The notes under the pieces are model-generated. The model saw only the letters and a program-made list of their open reading frames with translations. It did no database searches and was not told the DNA's origin. Position numbers and translations under genes: made by a program. A stretch of DNA of 41,540 bases from NCBI GenBank assembly GCA_016184115.1, contig JACPDH010000121.1:1-41540 (forward strand). Reading direction: 5' to 3'. The DNA is from Acidobacteriota bacterium. Its GTDB lineage: Bacteria; Acidobacteriota; Thermoanaerobaculia; Gp7-AA8. The first letter of the stretch is position 1. Each line of letters opens with the position of its first letter. Of this stretch, positions 1-7,848 are shown piece by piece.

Positions 1-309
1 GCGAAGGCACTCGTCGCGCGTCCCTCCTTCAACTTCCAGCATCTGGCTTCGCTCGAGCTGCATCAGCCGCGGATGTGCGAGATAGAAGGGAACCGAGAAG
101 CCGGTGATGCCGTCGGGTGTGAACCACTCATTCGAAAGCCATGCGTGAGGCCGGAACGCGAGGCCCCGTCGGTCGAGCTCGTGAAACAGTGCCTCGAGAC
201 GCTCTTCGAGCCACGTTCCTTCGATCTTCAGCTCGAGGTCGCACATCCGAAGATCGAGTAGTTGTTCGTCCGGATAATCAGCCCACGAGTGCCTGCGAGT
301 GCGCGGCAT
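1..309 (-). CDS. Conserved hypothetical protein, possible zinc-metallopeptidase-like (partial, C-terminus off the window)
   Basis: Open frame of 103 codons that starts at ATG 309 on the minus strand and runs off the left edge. The visible part reads as a globular protein: an acidic helix-rich start, then an aromatic-rich stretch (FRPHAWLSNEWF, TPDG) followed by FYLAHPRL and LEVEGGTRDECL. I associate this pattern, from memory only, with uncharacterised proteins annotated as putative zinc-binding metallopeptidases, in which an HExxH helix would follow just beyond the window edge. No catalytic motif is inside the window, so the function is unproven. Codon use is like the neighbouring genes. The macrodomain gene lies upstream on the same strand with a gap of about 60 bases, so co-transcription is possible. 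Confidence 0.6.
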   Translation of the reverse strand, partial: MPRTRRHSWADYPDEQLLDLRMCDLELKIEGTWLEERLEALFHELDRRGLAFRPHAWLSNEWFTPDGITGFSVPFYLAHPRLMQLERSQMLEVEGGTRDECLR

Positions 310-370
310 GAAGTCATTGTAATGGCAACGGCCTCCGCCATGATGCGCGTCAGGCACCGCCGCGTCACCC

Positions 371-880
371 TCACCCCTCGGCGATCACCTTCGCGTACGC
401 CGCATGCGTCGCCCCGATGCAGGCGAGGATGACACGCCTGATTGACGGTTCCCGATCGAGGAACGCGCCTATCTCGCGAAGTGCGACGCGGCACGCCTCG
501 TCGTTCGGATAGCCATAGATGCCGCAGCTGATCGCAGGGAACGCGATCGACGTCACGCCCTTCGCGAGCGCGAGCGCGAGACTGTTTCGATAGCACGAGG
601 CGAGCAGCTCCGCCTCGCCGCGATCGCCACCGTGCCAGACCGGACCGACAGTGTGGATGATGAACTTCGCGGGAAGGCGGTAGCCACGCGTGAGGCGCGC
701 CTCGCCAGTCGGGCACCCGCCGAGATTGCGGCACTCATCGACGAGCTCAGGCCCGGCGGCACGATGGATCGCGCCGTCGACTCCGCCACCGCCGAGGAGC
801 GTCGAATTCGCCGCATTCACGATCGCGTCAACGGAAAGTTTCGTGATGTCGGTGTCGAGAAGCTCGATGCGCGCGTGCAT
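371..880 (-). CDS. Macrodomain protein, O-acetyl-ADP-ribose deacetylase / ADP-ribosyl hydrolase (YmdB-like)
   Basis: A 169-residue single-domain protein, the normal length for the YmdB/MacroD class. It carries the family signatures in order: [26 protein letters not shown] near residues 18-43 (split here by motif: the NAAN loop and the glycine-rich [10 protein letters not shown] loop), the HTVGPVW strand at 76-82, and [13 protein letters not shown] at 113-125. These build the ADP-ribose pocket, and the Asn and Asp of the NAAN and GVD segments are the usual catalytic residues. The known reaction is removal of O-acetyl-ADP-ribose or mono-ADP-ribose from acidic residues, in the cytoplasm. The ATG at 880 is chosen because the family begins with a short strand just before the DIT segment; upstream frame is non-homologous. 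Tandem hairpins separate it from the carboxylase gene. Confidence 0.93.
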   Translation of the reverse strand: MHARIELLDTDITKLSVDAIVNAANSTLLGGGGVDGAIHRAAGPELVDECRNLGGCPTGEARLTRGYRLPAKFIIHTVGPVWHGGDRGEAELLASCYRNSLALALAKGVTSIAFPAISCGIYGYPNDEACRVALREIGAFLDREPSIRRVILACIGATHAAYAKVIAEG

Positions 881-924
881 GCTAACGAGTATGAACGCGG
901 CGCGGCAATTTGGCGTCCAATCGT

Positions 925-947
925 GGCGGAGGCCTTTGGCCTCCGCC
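925..947. terminator. Terminator-like hairpin 1 of a tandem pair
   Basis: Perfect 10-bp stem (GGCGGAGGCC with its complement) around a TTT loop, directly followed by a second hairpin. It lies downstream of the carboxylase stop codon and before the macrodomain start. There is no U-tract, so it may act as a Rho-type pause, an mRNA stabiliser or a REP-like element. Confidence 0.5.
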
Positions 948-968
948 GCAACGGCCAGAGGCCGTTGC
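948..968. terminator. Terminator-like hairpin 2 of a tandem pair
   Basis: Perfect 9-bp stem (GCAACGGCC with its complement) around an AGA loop, abutting the previous hairpin with no gap and about 20 bases past the carboxylase stop on the minus strand. No U-tract follows. Confidence 0.5.
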
Positions 969-987
969 CACGAGCCGCTCGCGGGCC

Positions 988-2538
988 TTACAGCGGAATG
1001 TTCCCGTGCTTCTTCGGCGGGTTCGAGTCGCGCTTGTTGCGCAGCATCGCGAACGCGGTGATCACTTTGCGGCGCGTGAAGCGCGGCGCGATGATCTCGT
1101 CGACGAAGCCGCGCTCGGCCGCGATGTACGGATTCGCGAACTTTTCTTTGTACTCCTCGATCTTTGCGGCGCGCGCAGCGACCGGATCCTCGGCCTTTTC
1201 GACGTCCTTCTTGTAGAGAATATTGACCGCGCCCTCCGCTCCCATGACGGCGATCTCCGCCGTCGGGTAGGCGTAGTTCATGTCTGCGCGGATGTGCTTC
1301 GAGTTCATGACGCAATAGGCGCCACCGTACGCCTTACGGGTGATGATCGTGATCTTCGGAACCGTCGCCTCGGCGAGCGCATAGAGCAGCTTCGCGCCGT
1401 GGATGATGATTCCGCCGTACTCCTGCTCGGTGCCGGGAAGGAACCCGGGCACGTCTTCGAGAACGAGCAGCGGAACGTTGAACGCGTCACAGAATCGAAC
1501 GAAACGCGCCCCTTTTCGCGAGGCGTTGATGTCGAGCACACCAGCGAGGTATGCGGGCTGATTCGCGACGATACCGACGGGACGACCGTCGAAGCGCGCG
1601 AAGCCGACGACGAGGTTGCGTGCGTACGACTCGTGAACCTCGAAGAAGTGCCCCTCATCGGCGATCGCGTGGACGATGTCGCGAATGTCGTAGGGCTGGT
1701 TCGACGACTCCGGGACGACGGTGTCGAGAGCCGGGTCGATCCGGTTCGGATCATCCTTCGTCGACGCCCTGGGGGGATCTTCCATGTTGTTCGATGGGAT
1801 GAATGAAAGCAGCTCGCGAACGCCGGCGAGGCAATCCTCGTCGCTCTCGGAGGTGAAGTGCGCGACGCCCGAGACCTGCGCGTGCGTCTGCGCTCCGCCT
1901 AACTTTTCCTTCGTCACCTCCTCGTGGGTGACCGATTTGATGACGTCGGGGCCGGTGACGAACATGTAGCTCGTGTTCTTCACCATGAAAATGAAGTCTG
2001 TGATCGCGGGAGAGTAGACCGCTCCGCCTGCACAGGGGCCCATGATCGCCGAGATCTGCGGCACGACGCCGGAGGTGAGCGTGTTGCGAAGGAAGATATC
2101 GGCGTAGCCGCCGAGAGAAACGACTCCTTCCTGGATGCGCGCCCCGCCCGAGTCGTTGAGGCCGACGACCGGAGCGCCATTCTTCACCGCGAGGTCCATG
2201 ATCTTGCAGATCTTCGCCGCGTACGTCTCACTGAGCGAGCCGCCGAAGACGGTGAAATCCTGTGCGAATGCGAAGACCTGACGCCCATTGATCGTGCCGT
2301 AGCCGGTTACGACGCCGTCGCCGGCGATCTTCTGCTTGTCCATCCCGAAGTCGGTCGAGCGATGGACGACGAGCTGATCGAGCTCCTGAAACGACCCGGG
2401 ATCGAAGAGGAGGGAAATGCGCTCGCGCGCGGTCAACTTCCCGTCGGCGTGCTGGCGCGCGATGCGCTCCTCGCCTCCGCCAAGCTCGCTCTGGCGCTTC
2501 CTCCGCTCGAGCTCTTCCAGTTTCTGTTCGATCGACAT
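988..2538 (-). CDS. Acyl-CoA carboxylase, carboxyltransferase (beta) subunit, PccB/MmdA type
   Basis: 516 residues, full length for the biotin-dependent carboxyltransferase family. The N-terminal half has the TARERI start segment, the FGGSLSE and [12 protein letters not shown] motifs and the oxyanion-hole sequence [12 protein letters not shown]; the C-terminal half has the second crotonase-like domain with [11 protein letters not shown], the [13 protein letters not shown] strand and [10 protein letters not shown]. The enzyme moves a carboxyl group from carboxybiotin to propionyl- or acetyl-CoA in the cytoplasm; the biotin carboxylase/BCCP partner is not in the window. A methylmalonyl-CoA decarboxylase role cannot be excluded. 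The ATG at 2538 is preferred over one 12 codons upstream because GGAG lies 8 bases before it. With the CoA-transferase upstream and same strand, it suggests acyl-CoA metabolism. Confidence 0.93.
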   Translation of the reverse strand: MSIEQKLEELERRKRQSELGGGEERIARQHADGKLTARERISLLFDPGSFQELDQLVVHRSTDFGMDKQKIAGDGVVTGYGTINGRQVFAFAQDFTVFGGSLSETYAAKICKIMDLAVKNGAPVVGLNDSGGARIQEGVVSLGGYADIFLRNTLTSGVVPQISAIMGPCAGGAVYSPAITDFIFMVKNTSYMFVTGPDVIKSVTHEEVTKEKLGGAQTHAQVSGVAHFTSESDEDCLAGVRELLSFIPSNNMEDPPRASTKDDPNRIDPALDTVVPESSNQPYDIRDIVHAIADEGHFFEVHESYARNLVVGFARFDGRPVGIVANQPAYLAGVLDINASRKGARFVRFCDAFNVPLLVLEDVPGFLPGTEQEYGGIIIHGAKLLYALAEATVPKITIITRKAYGGAYCVMNSKHIRADMNYAYPTAEIAVMGAEGAVNILYKKDVEKAEDPVAARAAKIEEYKEKFANPYIAAERGFVDEIIAPRFTRRKVITAFAMLRNKRDSNPPKKHGNIPL

Positions 2539-2709
2539 CGGCACGCTCCGTTCGGCGCGCCTGTCGCGCACCATGATCGGCGAAGAGTATCGCGGCGTGG
2601 CGGGAATTGAGAATCGGGAATTGAGCGCCGTGCGACGGTTACCGCGCGGGCGCCGGCCGCGGCGTCGCGGTCTCCTGGTTCTCGAGCCTCGATCCGGAGC
2701 GGCGCCGCG

Positions 2710-3900
2710 CTAGGCGACGACCCCCCGTTCGTACAGCGCCGCGATGACTTCGGCATCGAAGCCTAACTCGCGCAGCACGCTCTCGCTCTGCTGGCCGACC
2801 ACGGGAGGCGGCGATACTGGCTCGAGCCGCAGACCATTCCAGACGACCGGGTTACGAACGAGCTCGACCCGTCCAATCGTCGGATGGTCGACGGCGACGC
2901 GCATCTGCGGATTGCGCGCGAGCGCCTCGTCGACGTGCTCGACGATCGCGGCCGGAATGCCGGCGCGGCGCGCGGCCTCGACCCAATGCTGCGCTGGCTT
3001 CGTCGTGAAGACACGCTCGAGATCCTCGATCAGCGAACCACGGTTGTCGACGCGGTGCGAGTTCGTCCTGTAGCGCGGGTCGTCGAGCAGCTCGGGACGC
3101 ATGACGACACCGGCGCAGAGGAGCTCGAATTGTCGATCGGACGCGGCCGCGACGACAAACGGCCGGTCGGCTCCGTGGAACTGCTGGTACGGCACGATCG
3201 ACGGGTGCTCGTTGCCATACCGCTTCGGGCGCTCCCCGGTCAGAAGGTACGATTGCGAAACGTTCGCGAGTGACGCGAGAGTCGCCGCGACGAGCGAGAC
3301 CTCGATCGTCTGCCCAGGTGCGCCTCGTTCTCGGGCGAAAAGCGCGGTGAGGATCGCCCCGTAGGCATAGTGCGCCGTCAGAACGTCGGAGAGCGCGACG
3401 CCGACTTTCATCGGATCGCCGTCCTTCTCGCCTGTGATCGACATCAGTCCGCCGGCCGCCTGCGCGAGCAGGTCGTAGCCAGGCTGCGCCGCGTCGGGGC
3501 CATCGCTGTCGAAGCCGACGATCGAACAGATCACGGCAGCTGGATTCGTCGCATGTACCGTCTTCGCATCGACACCGAACTTCGCGCGGTCTTCCGGCTT
3601 GAAGTTCTCGATCACGACGTCGGCCTTCGCCACGATCTTGCGCGCGATGTCGAGCGCCGCGGGGTGCTTGAGATTCAGCGCGATCGACTCCTTGTTGCGG
3701 TTGATCGCGAGGAAGTAGCCGCTCTCGTCGCCCACGAACGGAGGGCCCCAACGCCGAGTCTCGTCGCCGCGCGGCTCCTCGATCTTCACGATCCGCGCCC
3801 CTGCGTCGCTCATGAGCATTGTGCAAAGCGGCCCCGCGAGAATGCGCGAGAAGTCGGCAACGAGAATCCCTTCGAGGTGCCTCAGCTGTTGTCCGGTCAT
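2710..3900 (-). CDS. CaiB/BaiF-type class III CoA-transferase
   Basis: 396 residues, the usual length of the family. It shows the N-terminal nucleotide-fold signature (LVADFSRILAGP near 13-24, then DAGARIVKIEEPRGDETR), the NRNKESIALNL segment, and VGVALSDVLTAHYAYGAI, where Asp172 aligns with the catalytic aspartate that forms the acyl-anhydride intermediate. Family members move CoA between carboxylic acids (for example oxalate/formate, carnitine, succinate/mesaconate or benzylsuccinate); the substrate cannot be told from sequence. The start is placed at ATG 3900 because the family motif begins ten residues later; a GAGGAG lies somewhat far upstream. Gap of about 170 bases to the carboxylase gene on the same strand. 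Confidence 0.92.
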   Translation of the reverse strand: MTGQQLRHLEGILVADFSRILAGPLCTMLMSDAGARIVKIEEPRGDETRRWGPPFVGDESGYFLAINRNKESIALNLKHPAALDIARKIVAKADVVIENFKPEDRAKFGVDAKTVHATNPAAVICSIVGFDSDGPDAAQPGYDLLAQAAGGLMSITGEKDGDPMKVGVALSDVLTAHYAYGAILTALFARERGAPGQTIEVSLVAATLASLANVSQSYLLTGERPKRYGNEHPSIVPYQQFHGADRPFVVAAASDRQFELLCAGVVMRPELLDDPRYRTNSHRVDNRGSLIEDLERVFTTKPAQHWVEAARRAGIPAAIVEHVDEALARNPQMRVAVDHPTIGRVELVRNPVVWNGLRLEPVSPPPVVGQQSESVLRELGFDAEVIAALYERGVVA

Positions 3901-4183
3901 AAGGTCACGCGGCGCTCCTCGTGGATCGTTCCCCTTTTTTCGCCCATCGATCGACCGCACGAGACGCGCGGGAAGGAAAGGATACCGGAGTTAGGGGCGG
4001 GAGCGAGTGACGGTCGTCTCTCGTGAAAGAGATGAACGGGCAGGGAGCTCGAAAGTCAAAAGCCGGGCTCGGGCGCGTTCACGGGAGAGTCTTCCACAGC
4101 CGGCGTGCACTCCATGAACGTGAACGCTTCCGGGCCCGTGAACGGCTTCTCGCGGCTCACGTGCAGCTTCGCGGCCGCGTGGC
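3901..4183. other. Gene-poor spacer with a possible coding remnant
   Basis: No confident gene. On the minus strand, an open stretch ending at TGA near 4056 gives about 34 protein-like residues (…REKPFTGPEAFTFMEC…) directly after the zinc-ribbon gene but in another frame and without a ribosome site. It may be the degraded tail of a lost gene, or chance. Confidence 0.25.
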
Positions 4184-4513
4184 CTACTCGTACTTTGTCT
4201 TCAGCCTCTCGAGATCGTTCAGCGCCTTGCGGAGGATCTCTACGACGTGGCCAACCTCGTGCCCGTAGAAACGCATCTCGGCGTCGCACTCCCCCAGCGA
4301 GTAGATCGCCTCGTCGCGCTCGAGCCGGTCGCGCTCGAGGCGAAGGCGCTCGGCCAGCTCTTCGATCTCGGATCGGAGCACGTAGCGGAGATCCTTCTCG
4401 CCGAGGTATCGCTTGCACTGCGGGCAGTGAATCGAGGCGTCAGAAACGTCGTCGACCAGTTCGAACACGAACTGGCGGTTGCATGTCGGGCACTCGAATA
4501 CTTCGGGCAGCAC
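4184..4513 (-). CDS. Small zinc-ribbon protein with coiled coil and an HEVGH motif
   Basis: 109 residues starting at GTG 4513, chosen because GAGG lies nine bases upstream and the zinc ribbon would otherwise be preceded by the antisense of the tRNA region. The N-terminal third is a zinc ribbon with two cysteine pairs (C8-P-T-C11 and C30-P-Q-C33), of the type seen in FmdB-like and nucleic-acid-binding ribbons. Residues about 45-75 are Glu/Arg/Leu rich and predicted to be a coiled coil. The last segment contains H85-E-V-G-H89 in a helical context, which looks like a metalloprotease HExxH but lacks other peptidase hallmarks. Function unknown. It is divergent from the tRNA-Gln gene, with a 21-base palindrome between them. 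Confidence 0.7.
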   Translation of the reverse strand: MLPEVFECPTCNRQFVFELVDDVSDASIHCPQCKRYLGEKDLRYVLRSEIEELAERLRLERDRLERDEAIYSLGECDAEMRFYGHEVGHVVEILRKALNDLERLKTKYE

Positions 4514-4544
4514 AGTGCGAATCCTCGAATCCAGAATAGGCCTG

Positions 4545-4565
4545 AACCCTTGGAATTCAAGGGTT
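4545..4565. promoter_or_regulatory. Perfect 21-base palindrome, possible operator
   Basis: AACCCTT, GGAATTC, AAGGGTT: a perfect inverted repeat lying between the divergent zinc-ribbon gene and the tRNA promoter; its right end overlaps the first two bases of the -35 hexamer. This position would suit a repressor site acting on the tRNA promoter. A short terminator reading away is the alternative. Confidence 0.4.
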
Positions 4566-4592
4566 GACAGTGAGGTTTGTCGCGAATACGAT
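4564..4592 (+). promoter_or_regulatory. Sigma-70-type promoter of tRNA-Gln
   Basis: TTGACA (4564-4569), a 17-base spacer, then TACGAT (4587-4592). The -35 is a perfect consensus, the spacer optimal and the -10 matches four of six. Predicted start near 4599 leaves about 25 bases of leader before the tRNA. Confidence 0.75.
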
Positions 4593-4598
4593 CGCGCA

Positions 4599-4627
4599 CC
4601 CGAAGTGCTGGGGCCCGAAGTGCTGGG
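4599..4627 (+). repeat. Tandem 14-base direct repeat at the tRNA 5' end
   Basis: CCCGAAGTGCTGGG occurs at 4599-4612 and again at 4614-4627 (period 15). The second copy runs into the first four bases of the tRNA, so the leader carries a decoy copy of the tRNA 5' end. Probably a slippage duplication. Confidence 0.6.
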
Positions 4628-4697
4628 AGATCGTTCAATGGTAGGACAACCGGCTCTGGACCGGTGAATCGGGGTTCGAGTCCCTGTCTCCCAGCCA
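4624..4697 (+). tRNA. tRNA-Gln (anticodon CUG), CCA encoded
   Basis: A 74-base cloverleaf. Acceptor arms TGGGAGA and TCTCCCA pair fully, with a U1-A72 pair typical of tRNA-Gln and discriminator G. The anticodon stem ACCGG/CCGGT holds the loop CTCTGGA, giving anticodon CTG, which reads CAG. The T arm has GGTTCGAGTCC. CCA is encoded at 4695-4697. It has its own upstream promoter. Confidence 0.95.
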
Positions 4698-5182
4698 CAA
4701 CTTCCGATGCGAGGCGCTCCGCGGTCTGACCCGCGCGACCTTCGCTCCACCTCCACAACGTGGCCAGCCCAGCGAGCGCGGAACCGGGATTCTCCGTCGC
4801 ATCATCAACTCCTGACGCCCACAGTTAGGCATTCGCGACGAACGGCCTCGTGTTGCCTGATCCCGGCGCGCTGAACGAGCGCGACCAAATCTCACATGCA
4901 GGGTCGCAGGACACTCAAAGGAAGGTCAGATCCACTCGCAGGATCGAACCGTGAACGGCGAAGCGATGAGAACTTCGAGCGCGGATGACCCACGAGAATT
5001 CGCTGCAGCGAGAGCTCGAAGTGCATGGATACGAGGCTCGCGAGCTTTCGTCGAGTCGGTTGGGCTACCCCGACACACGCCGCCGTTGTGATTTGAATTC
5101 CATGGATCGATTCGATATGGTGGCGACTCTTTGCCGCATTCTTCGTCAGGCTCTCAGGCCCCGAACACGAAGGAGGACCGAC
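4698..5182. other. 485-base spacer between the tRNA and the DUF11 gene
   Basis: No supported gene. The plus frame of the downstream gene stays open upstream to an ATG at 4985, but that stretch lacks protein-like composition and the strong ribosome site is at 5171. A candidate promoter is at 5093-5121. One GTTAGGC motif falls near 4825. Confidence 0.5.
5093..5121 (+). promoter_or_regulatory. Candidate sigma-70-type promoter for the DUF11 gene
   Basis: TTGAAT, a 17-base spacer, TATGGT: each hexamer matches the consensus at four of six positions. The predicted start would leave a leader of about 55 bases before the GTG at 5183. Confidence 0.35.
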
Positions 5183-7618
5183 GTGCCTTTCCGCAACCTC
5201 ATCGCAATCGCTTTCTCGATTGGCATCGCAGCTTCCGTATTCGCGCAGTCCGAGGTGGACATCGAGAAATTCACGAATGGTCAGGACGCGGACACCGCCC
5301 CCGGACCGGTCGTGATCGTAGGGGACACGGTTTCATGGACGTATGTCGTGACGAACACCGGCAGCAGGCCACTGACGAACATCAGTGTGACGGACGACCA
5401 GGGTGTGACCGTCACCTGCCCAGGCACGACGCTCGATGCAGGCTTCTCGTTCACCTGCACCGCGAGCGGCACCGCGTTGTCGGGCCAGTATGCAAACATC
5501 GGGACCGTTAGCGCGGAACTACCTGATGCGACGCCAGTCAGCGATTCTGACCCAAGCCATTACTTCGGGCAGGCTGTCGCGTCGATCTCGATCGAGAAGC
5601 GGACGAACGGATTCGATGCCGACATCGCTCCCGGCCCTTCCGTCCCGGTGGGCAGCACAGTGAACTGGGAGTATGAGATCACGAACATTGGTGCTGACGA
5701 CCTTTCCGATATTTCGGTCACAGATGATCAAGGAGTGGTGGTCTCGTGCCCTGGAACGACCTTGGCTCCCGGCGCATCGATGACCTGCACGGCGTCGGCT
5801 CTTGCCCAGGCTGGTCAGTATTCGAACATCGGTACGGTCAACGCGACCCTTCCCAGCGAAGACCCAACGGCAGCTTCGGATCCGAGTCACTACTACGGCC
5901 AAACGCTCGTTCTGGTGAAAAGGACCAACGGAATTCAATCGGAAACCCCGCCGGGGCCCGCGGTCGCGCCCGGCTCAACGGTCACATGGACCTACCAAGT
6001 GACGAACCCGGGACCTGCGACGGTCACGGGACTCTCGGTCACGGATGATCAGGGCGTCACCGTCACTTGCCCGCAAACGACGCTCGCCGCCGGCGAAAGC
6101 GTCACGTGCACGGGCAGCGATATCGCGCAAGCAGGTCAGTACACCAACGTCGGAACTGCAAGCGCGACCCTGCCGCTCGGCGGAATCGTCACCGCGACCG
6201 ACAGCGGCTTCTACTTCGCAAATTCCATCGCGATCGAGAAGTCCACCAACGGAGTCGATGCCGACCTCCCTCCTGGTCCGTCATTGAGTCCCGGGTCGGT
6301 GGTCGACTGGACCTACGTCGTCACGAACCTCGGAAGCGAGACCCTAACAGCCGTGGGCGTGACCGATGACCAGGGCGTCACTGTTACCTGCCCGGGGACC
6401 ACACTCGGCCCCGGTGCATCGATGACCTGCACCGCCTCGGGCGTCGCAATCTCCGGCCAGTATGCCAACGTCGGAACCGTCGATGCGACATCGCCGACGC
6501 TCGGAGCTCTCTCAGCATCTGACCCGAGTCACTATTTTGGTCAGACCGTCGATCTCGACTTCGGCGACGCGCCCGATCCAGCATTCCAGACACTCTTCGC
6601 GTCGAACGGCGCACGTCACATTCTCGGCGGTGCCGTGTTTCTGGGCGCGTGTGTCGACGCCGAGGCCGACGGACTCACGAGTGCTGGAGCGGACGGCGAC
6701 GACCTCGCGGCAGGGACGACCTTCGGAACCTGCGCGACGCCTGGAGACGATGAAGATGGCGTCGTGTTCACGACAGCCCTCCTCACCGGCATGACCGCGA
6801 GTGTCGATGTCGTCGCATCCTTACCGTGCACCCTCTCCGCATGGATCGATTTCGCCGGCGACGGCGACTGGGGAGACGCGGGTGAGAATCTTTTCCCTGG
6901 TGGGACGGCGCTCGCTGCCGGCACGAACTCCCTCAACTTCGCAGTGCCGGCCTCCGCAGTACCGGGAACGACATCTGCCCGGTTCCGCTGCACCACCGAC
7001 GGCGCAGTAGGCTTCACAGGCGAGGCGGGCGACGGCGAAGTCGAGGACTACACCGTCACGATCGAACTTCCAGTCGTTTCCGTTTCGGCAACCAAGGTCG
7101 CATCGCTGTCGGTCGACGTGGACAGCGACAGCCTTGCCGACCCGGGCGACACACTCCTCTACACGATTACCATCGTGAATAGCGGCACCGATGACGCTAC
7201 CGGGGTCACGTTCATCGACGCGCCCGACGTCAATACGGCGCTCGTCGCCGGTTCCGTGACGACGACCGCCGGTACGGTTACGACGGGAAACACGGTCGGC
7301 GATTCGACAGTCGCCGTAAACGTGGGAACAGTCGCGGCGTTAGGCGGGACCGTGACGATCACGTTCCAGGTCACGATCGACAATCCGTTCCCCATCGGTG
7401 TGGCGGAGGTCTCGAATCAGGGGGTTGTCTCCGGCGACAACTTCGCCGACACGCCGACCGACGATCCCGCCGCGGGGGGTGCGGCTGACGCGACGACCAC
7501 GCCCATTTCCGCCGCCGCGGCGGCCGGGGCTCCGATCCCAGCCACCGGCACCTGGGCGCTGATTGCGATGATCGCGATTCTCGGGCTTGTGGCCGTGCGG
7601 AGGATTGCAACCGGTTGA
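5183..7618 (+). CDS. Secreted DUF11-repeat / GEVED-domain protein with IPTL-CTERM-like tail
   Basis: 811 residues. Start is GTG 5183, fixed by a perfect AGGAGG six bases upstream and by the signal peptide that follows immediately (hydrophobic residues 5-20, cleavage after VFA near 21). Four DUF11-like Ig-fold repeats of about 105-110 residues follow (DNA starts near 5262, 5590, 5912 and 6232), each with the pattern IEKxTNGxDAD, a PGP turn, WxYxVTNxG, VTDDQGVTVTCPGTTL and SDPSHYFGQ. Next comes a GEVED domain (DFGDAPD, DDEDGV, WIDFAGDGDWGDAGE, GEAGDGEVEDYTV), then a fifth, diverged DUF11 domain. The C-terminus (PIPATGTWALIAMIAILGLVAVRR, given as segments: PxP, WAL, hydrophobic helix, RR) resembles IPTL-CTERM sorting signals, implying outer-surface anchoring by a dedicated protease. 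Likely structural or adhesive surface protein. Confidence 0.9.
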   Translation: MPFRNLIAIAFSIGIAASVFAQSEVDIEKFTNGQDADTAPGPVVIVGDTVSWTYVVTNTGSRPLTNISVTDDQGVTVTCPGTTLDAGFSFTCTASGTALSGQYANIGTVSAELPDATPVSDSDPSHYFGQAVASISIEKRTNGFDADIAPGPSVPVGSTVNWEYEITNIGADDLSDISVTDDQGVVVSCPGTTLAPGASMTCTASALAQAGQYSNIGTVNATLPSEDPTAASDPSHYYGQTLVLVKRTNGIQSETPPGPAVAPGSTVTWTYQVTNPGPATVTGLSVTDDQGVTVTCPQTTLAAGESVTCTGSDIAQAGQYTNVGTASATLPLGGIVTATDSGFYFANSIAIEKSTNGVDADLPPGPSLSPGSVVDWTYVVTNLGSETLTAVGVTDDQGVTVTCPGTTLGPGASMTCTASGVAISGQYANVGTVDATSPTLGALSASDPSHYFGQTVDLDFGDAPDPAFQTLFASNGARHILGGAVFLGACVDAEADGLTSAGADGDDLAAGTTFGTCATPGDDEDGVVFTTALLTGMTASVDVVASLPCTLSAWIDFAGDGDWGDAGENLFPGGTALAAGTNSLNFAVPASAVPGTTSARFRCTTDGAVGFTGEAGDGEVEDYTVTIELPVVSVSATKVASLSVDVDSDSLADPGDTLLYTITIVNSGTDDATGVTFIDAPDVNTALVAGSVTTTAGTVTTGNTVGDSTVAVNVGTVAALGGTVTITFQVTIDNPFPIGVAEVSNQGVVSGDNFADTPTDDPAAGGAADATTTPISAAAAAGAPIPATGTWALIAMIAILGLVAVRRIATG

Positions 7619-7678
7619 TACGAATGAGGCGATCGGACCTGCACCAGACGCTGGGGCGCCGCGGAAGGTATCTCCGGA

Positions 7679-7698
7679 GCACGGCTCCAGTGCCGTGC
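7679..7698. terminator. Weak hairpin downstream of the DUF11 gene
   Basis: 7-bp stem GCACGGC/GCCGTGC with a six-base loop, 60 bases past the stop codon, no U-tract. Possible transcription stop for the surface-protein gene. Confidence 0.3.
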
Positions 7699-7848
7699 CA
7701 GGCGCAACGACCAAGCAGCTGACCCCGCCACCGCGGCACCGCTGCGGCACCAGCGAAGCAGTAGCGCGCTCGCTCCGTCAGGGAGGAACCGCACGTCCCC
7801 GCGCGATATACTGACGAGCCGAAATCCCCGCGGCGCTCCGACTCCGGA

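Noticed and set aside
4985-5182. Upstream ATG extension of the DUF11 gene
   Set aside because: No ribosome site and no signal peptide at that start; a perfect AGGAGG and a signal peptide define GTG 5183.
5262-6545. DUF11 repeats as a DNA-level tandem repeat or CRISPR array
   Set aside because: They are protein repeats with third-position changes, within one reading frame, and no spacers.
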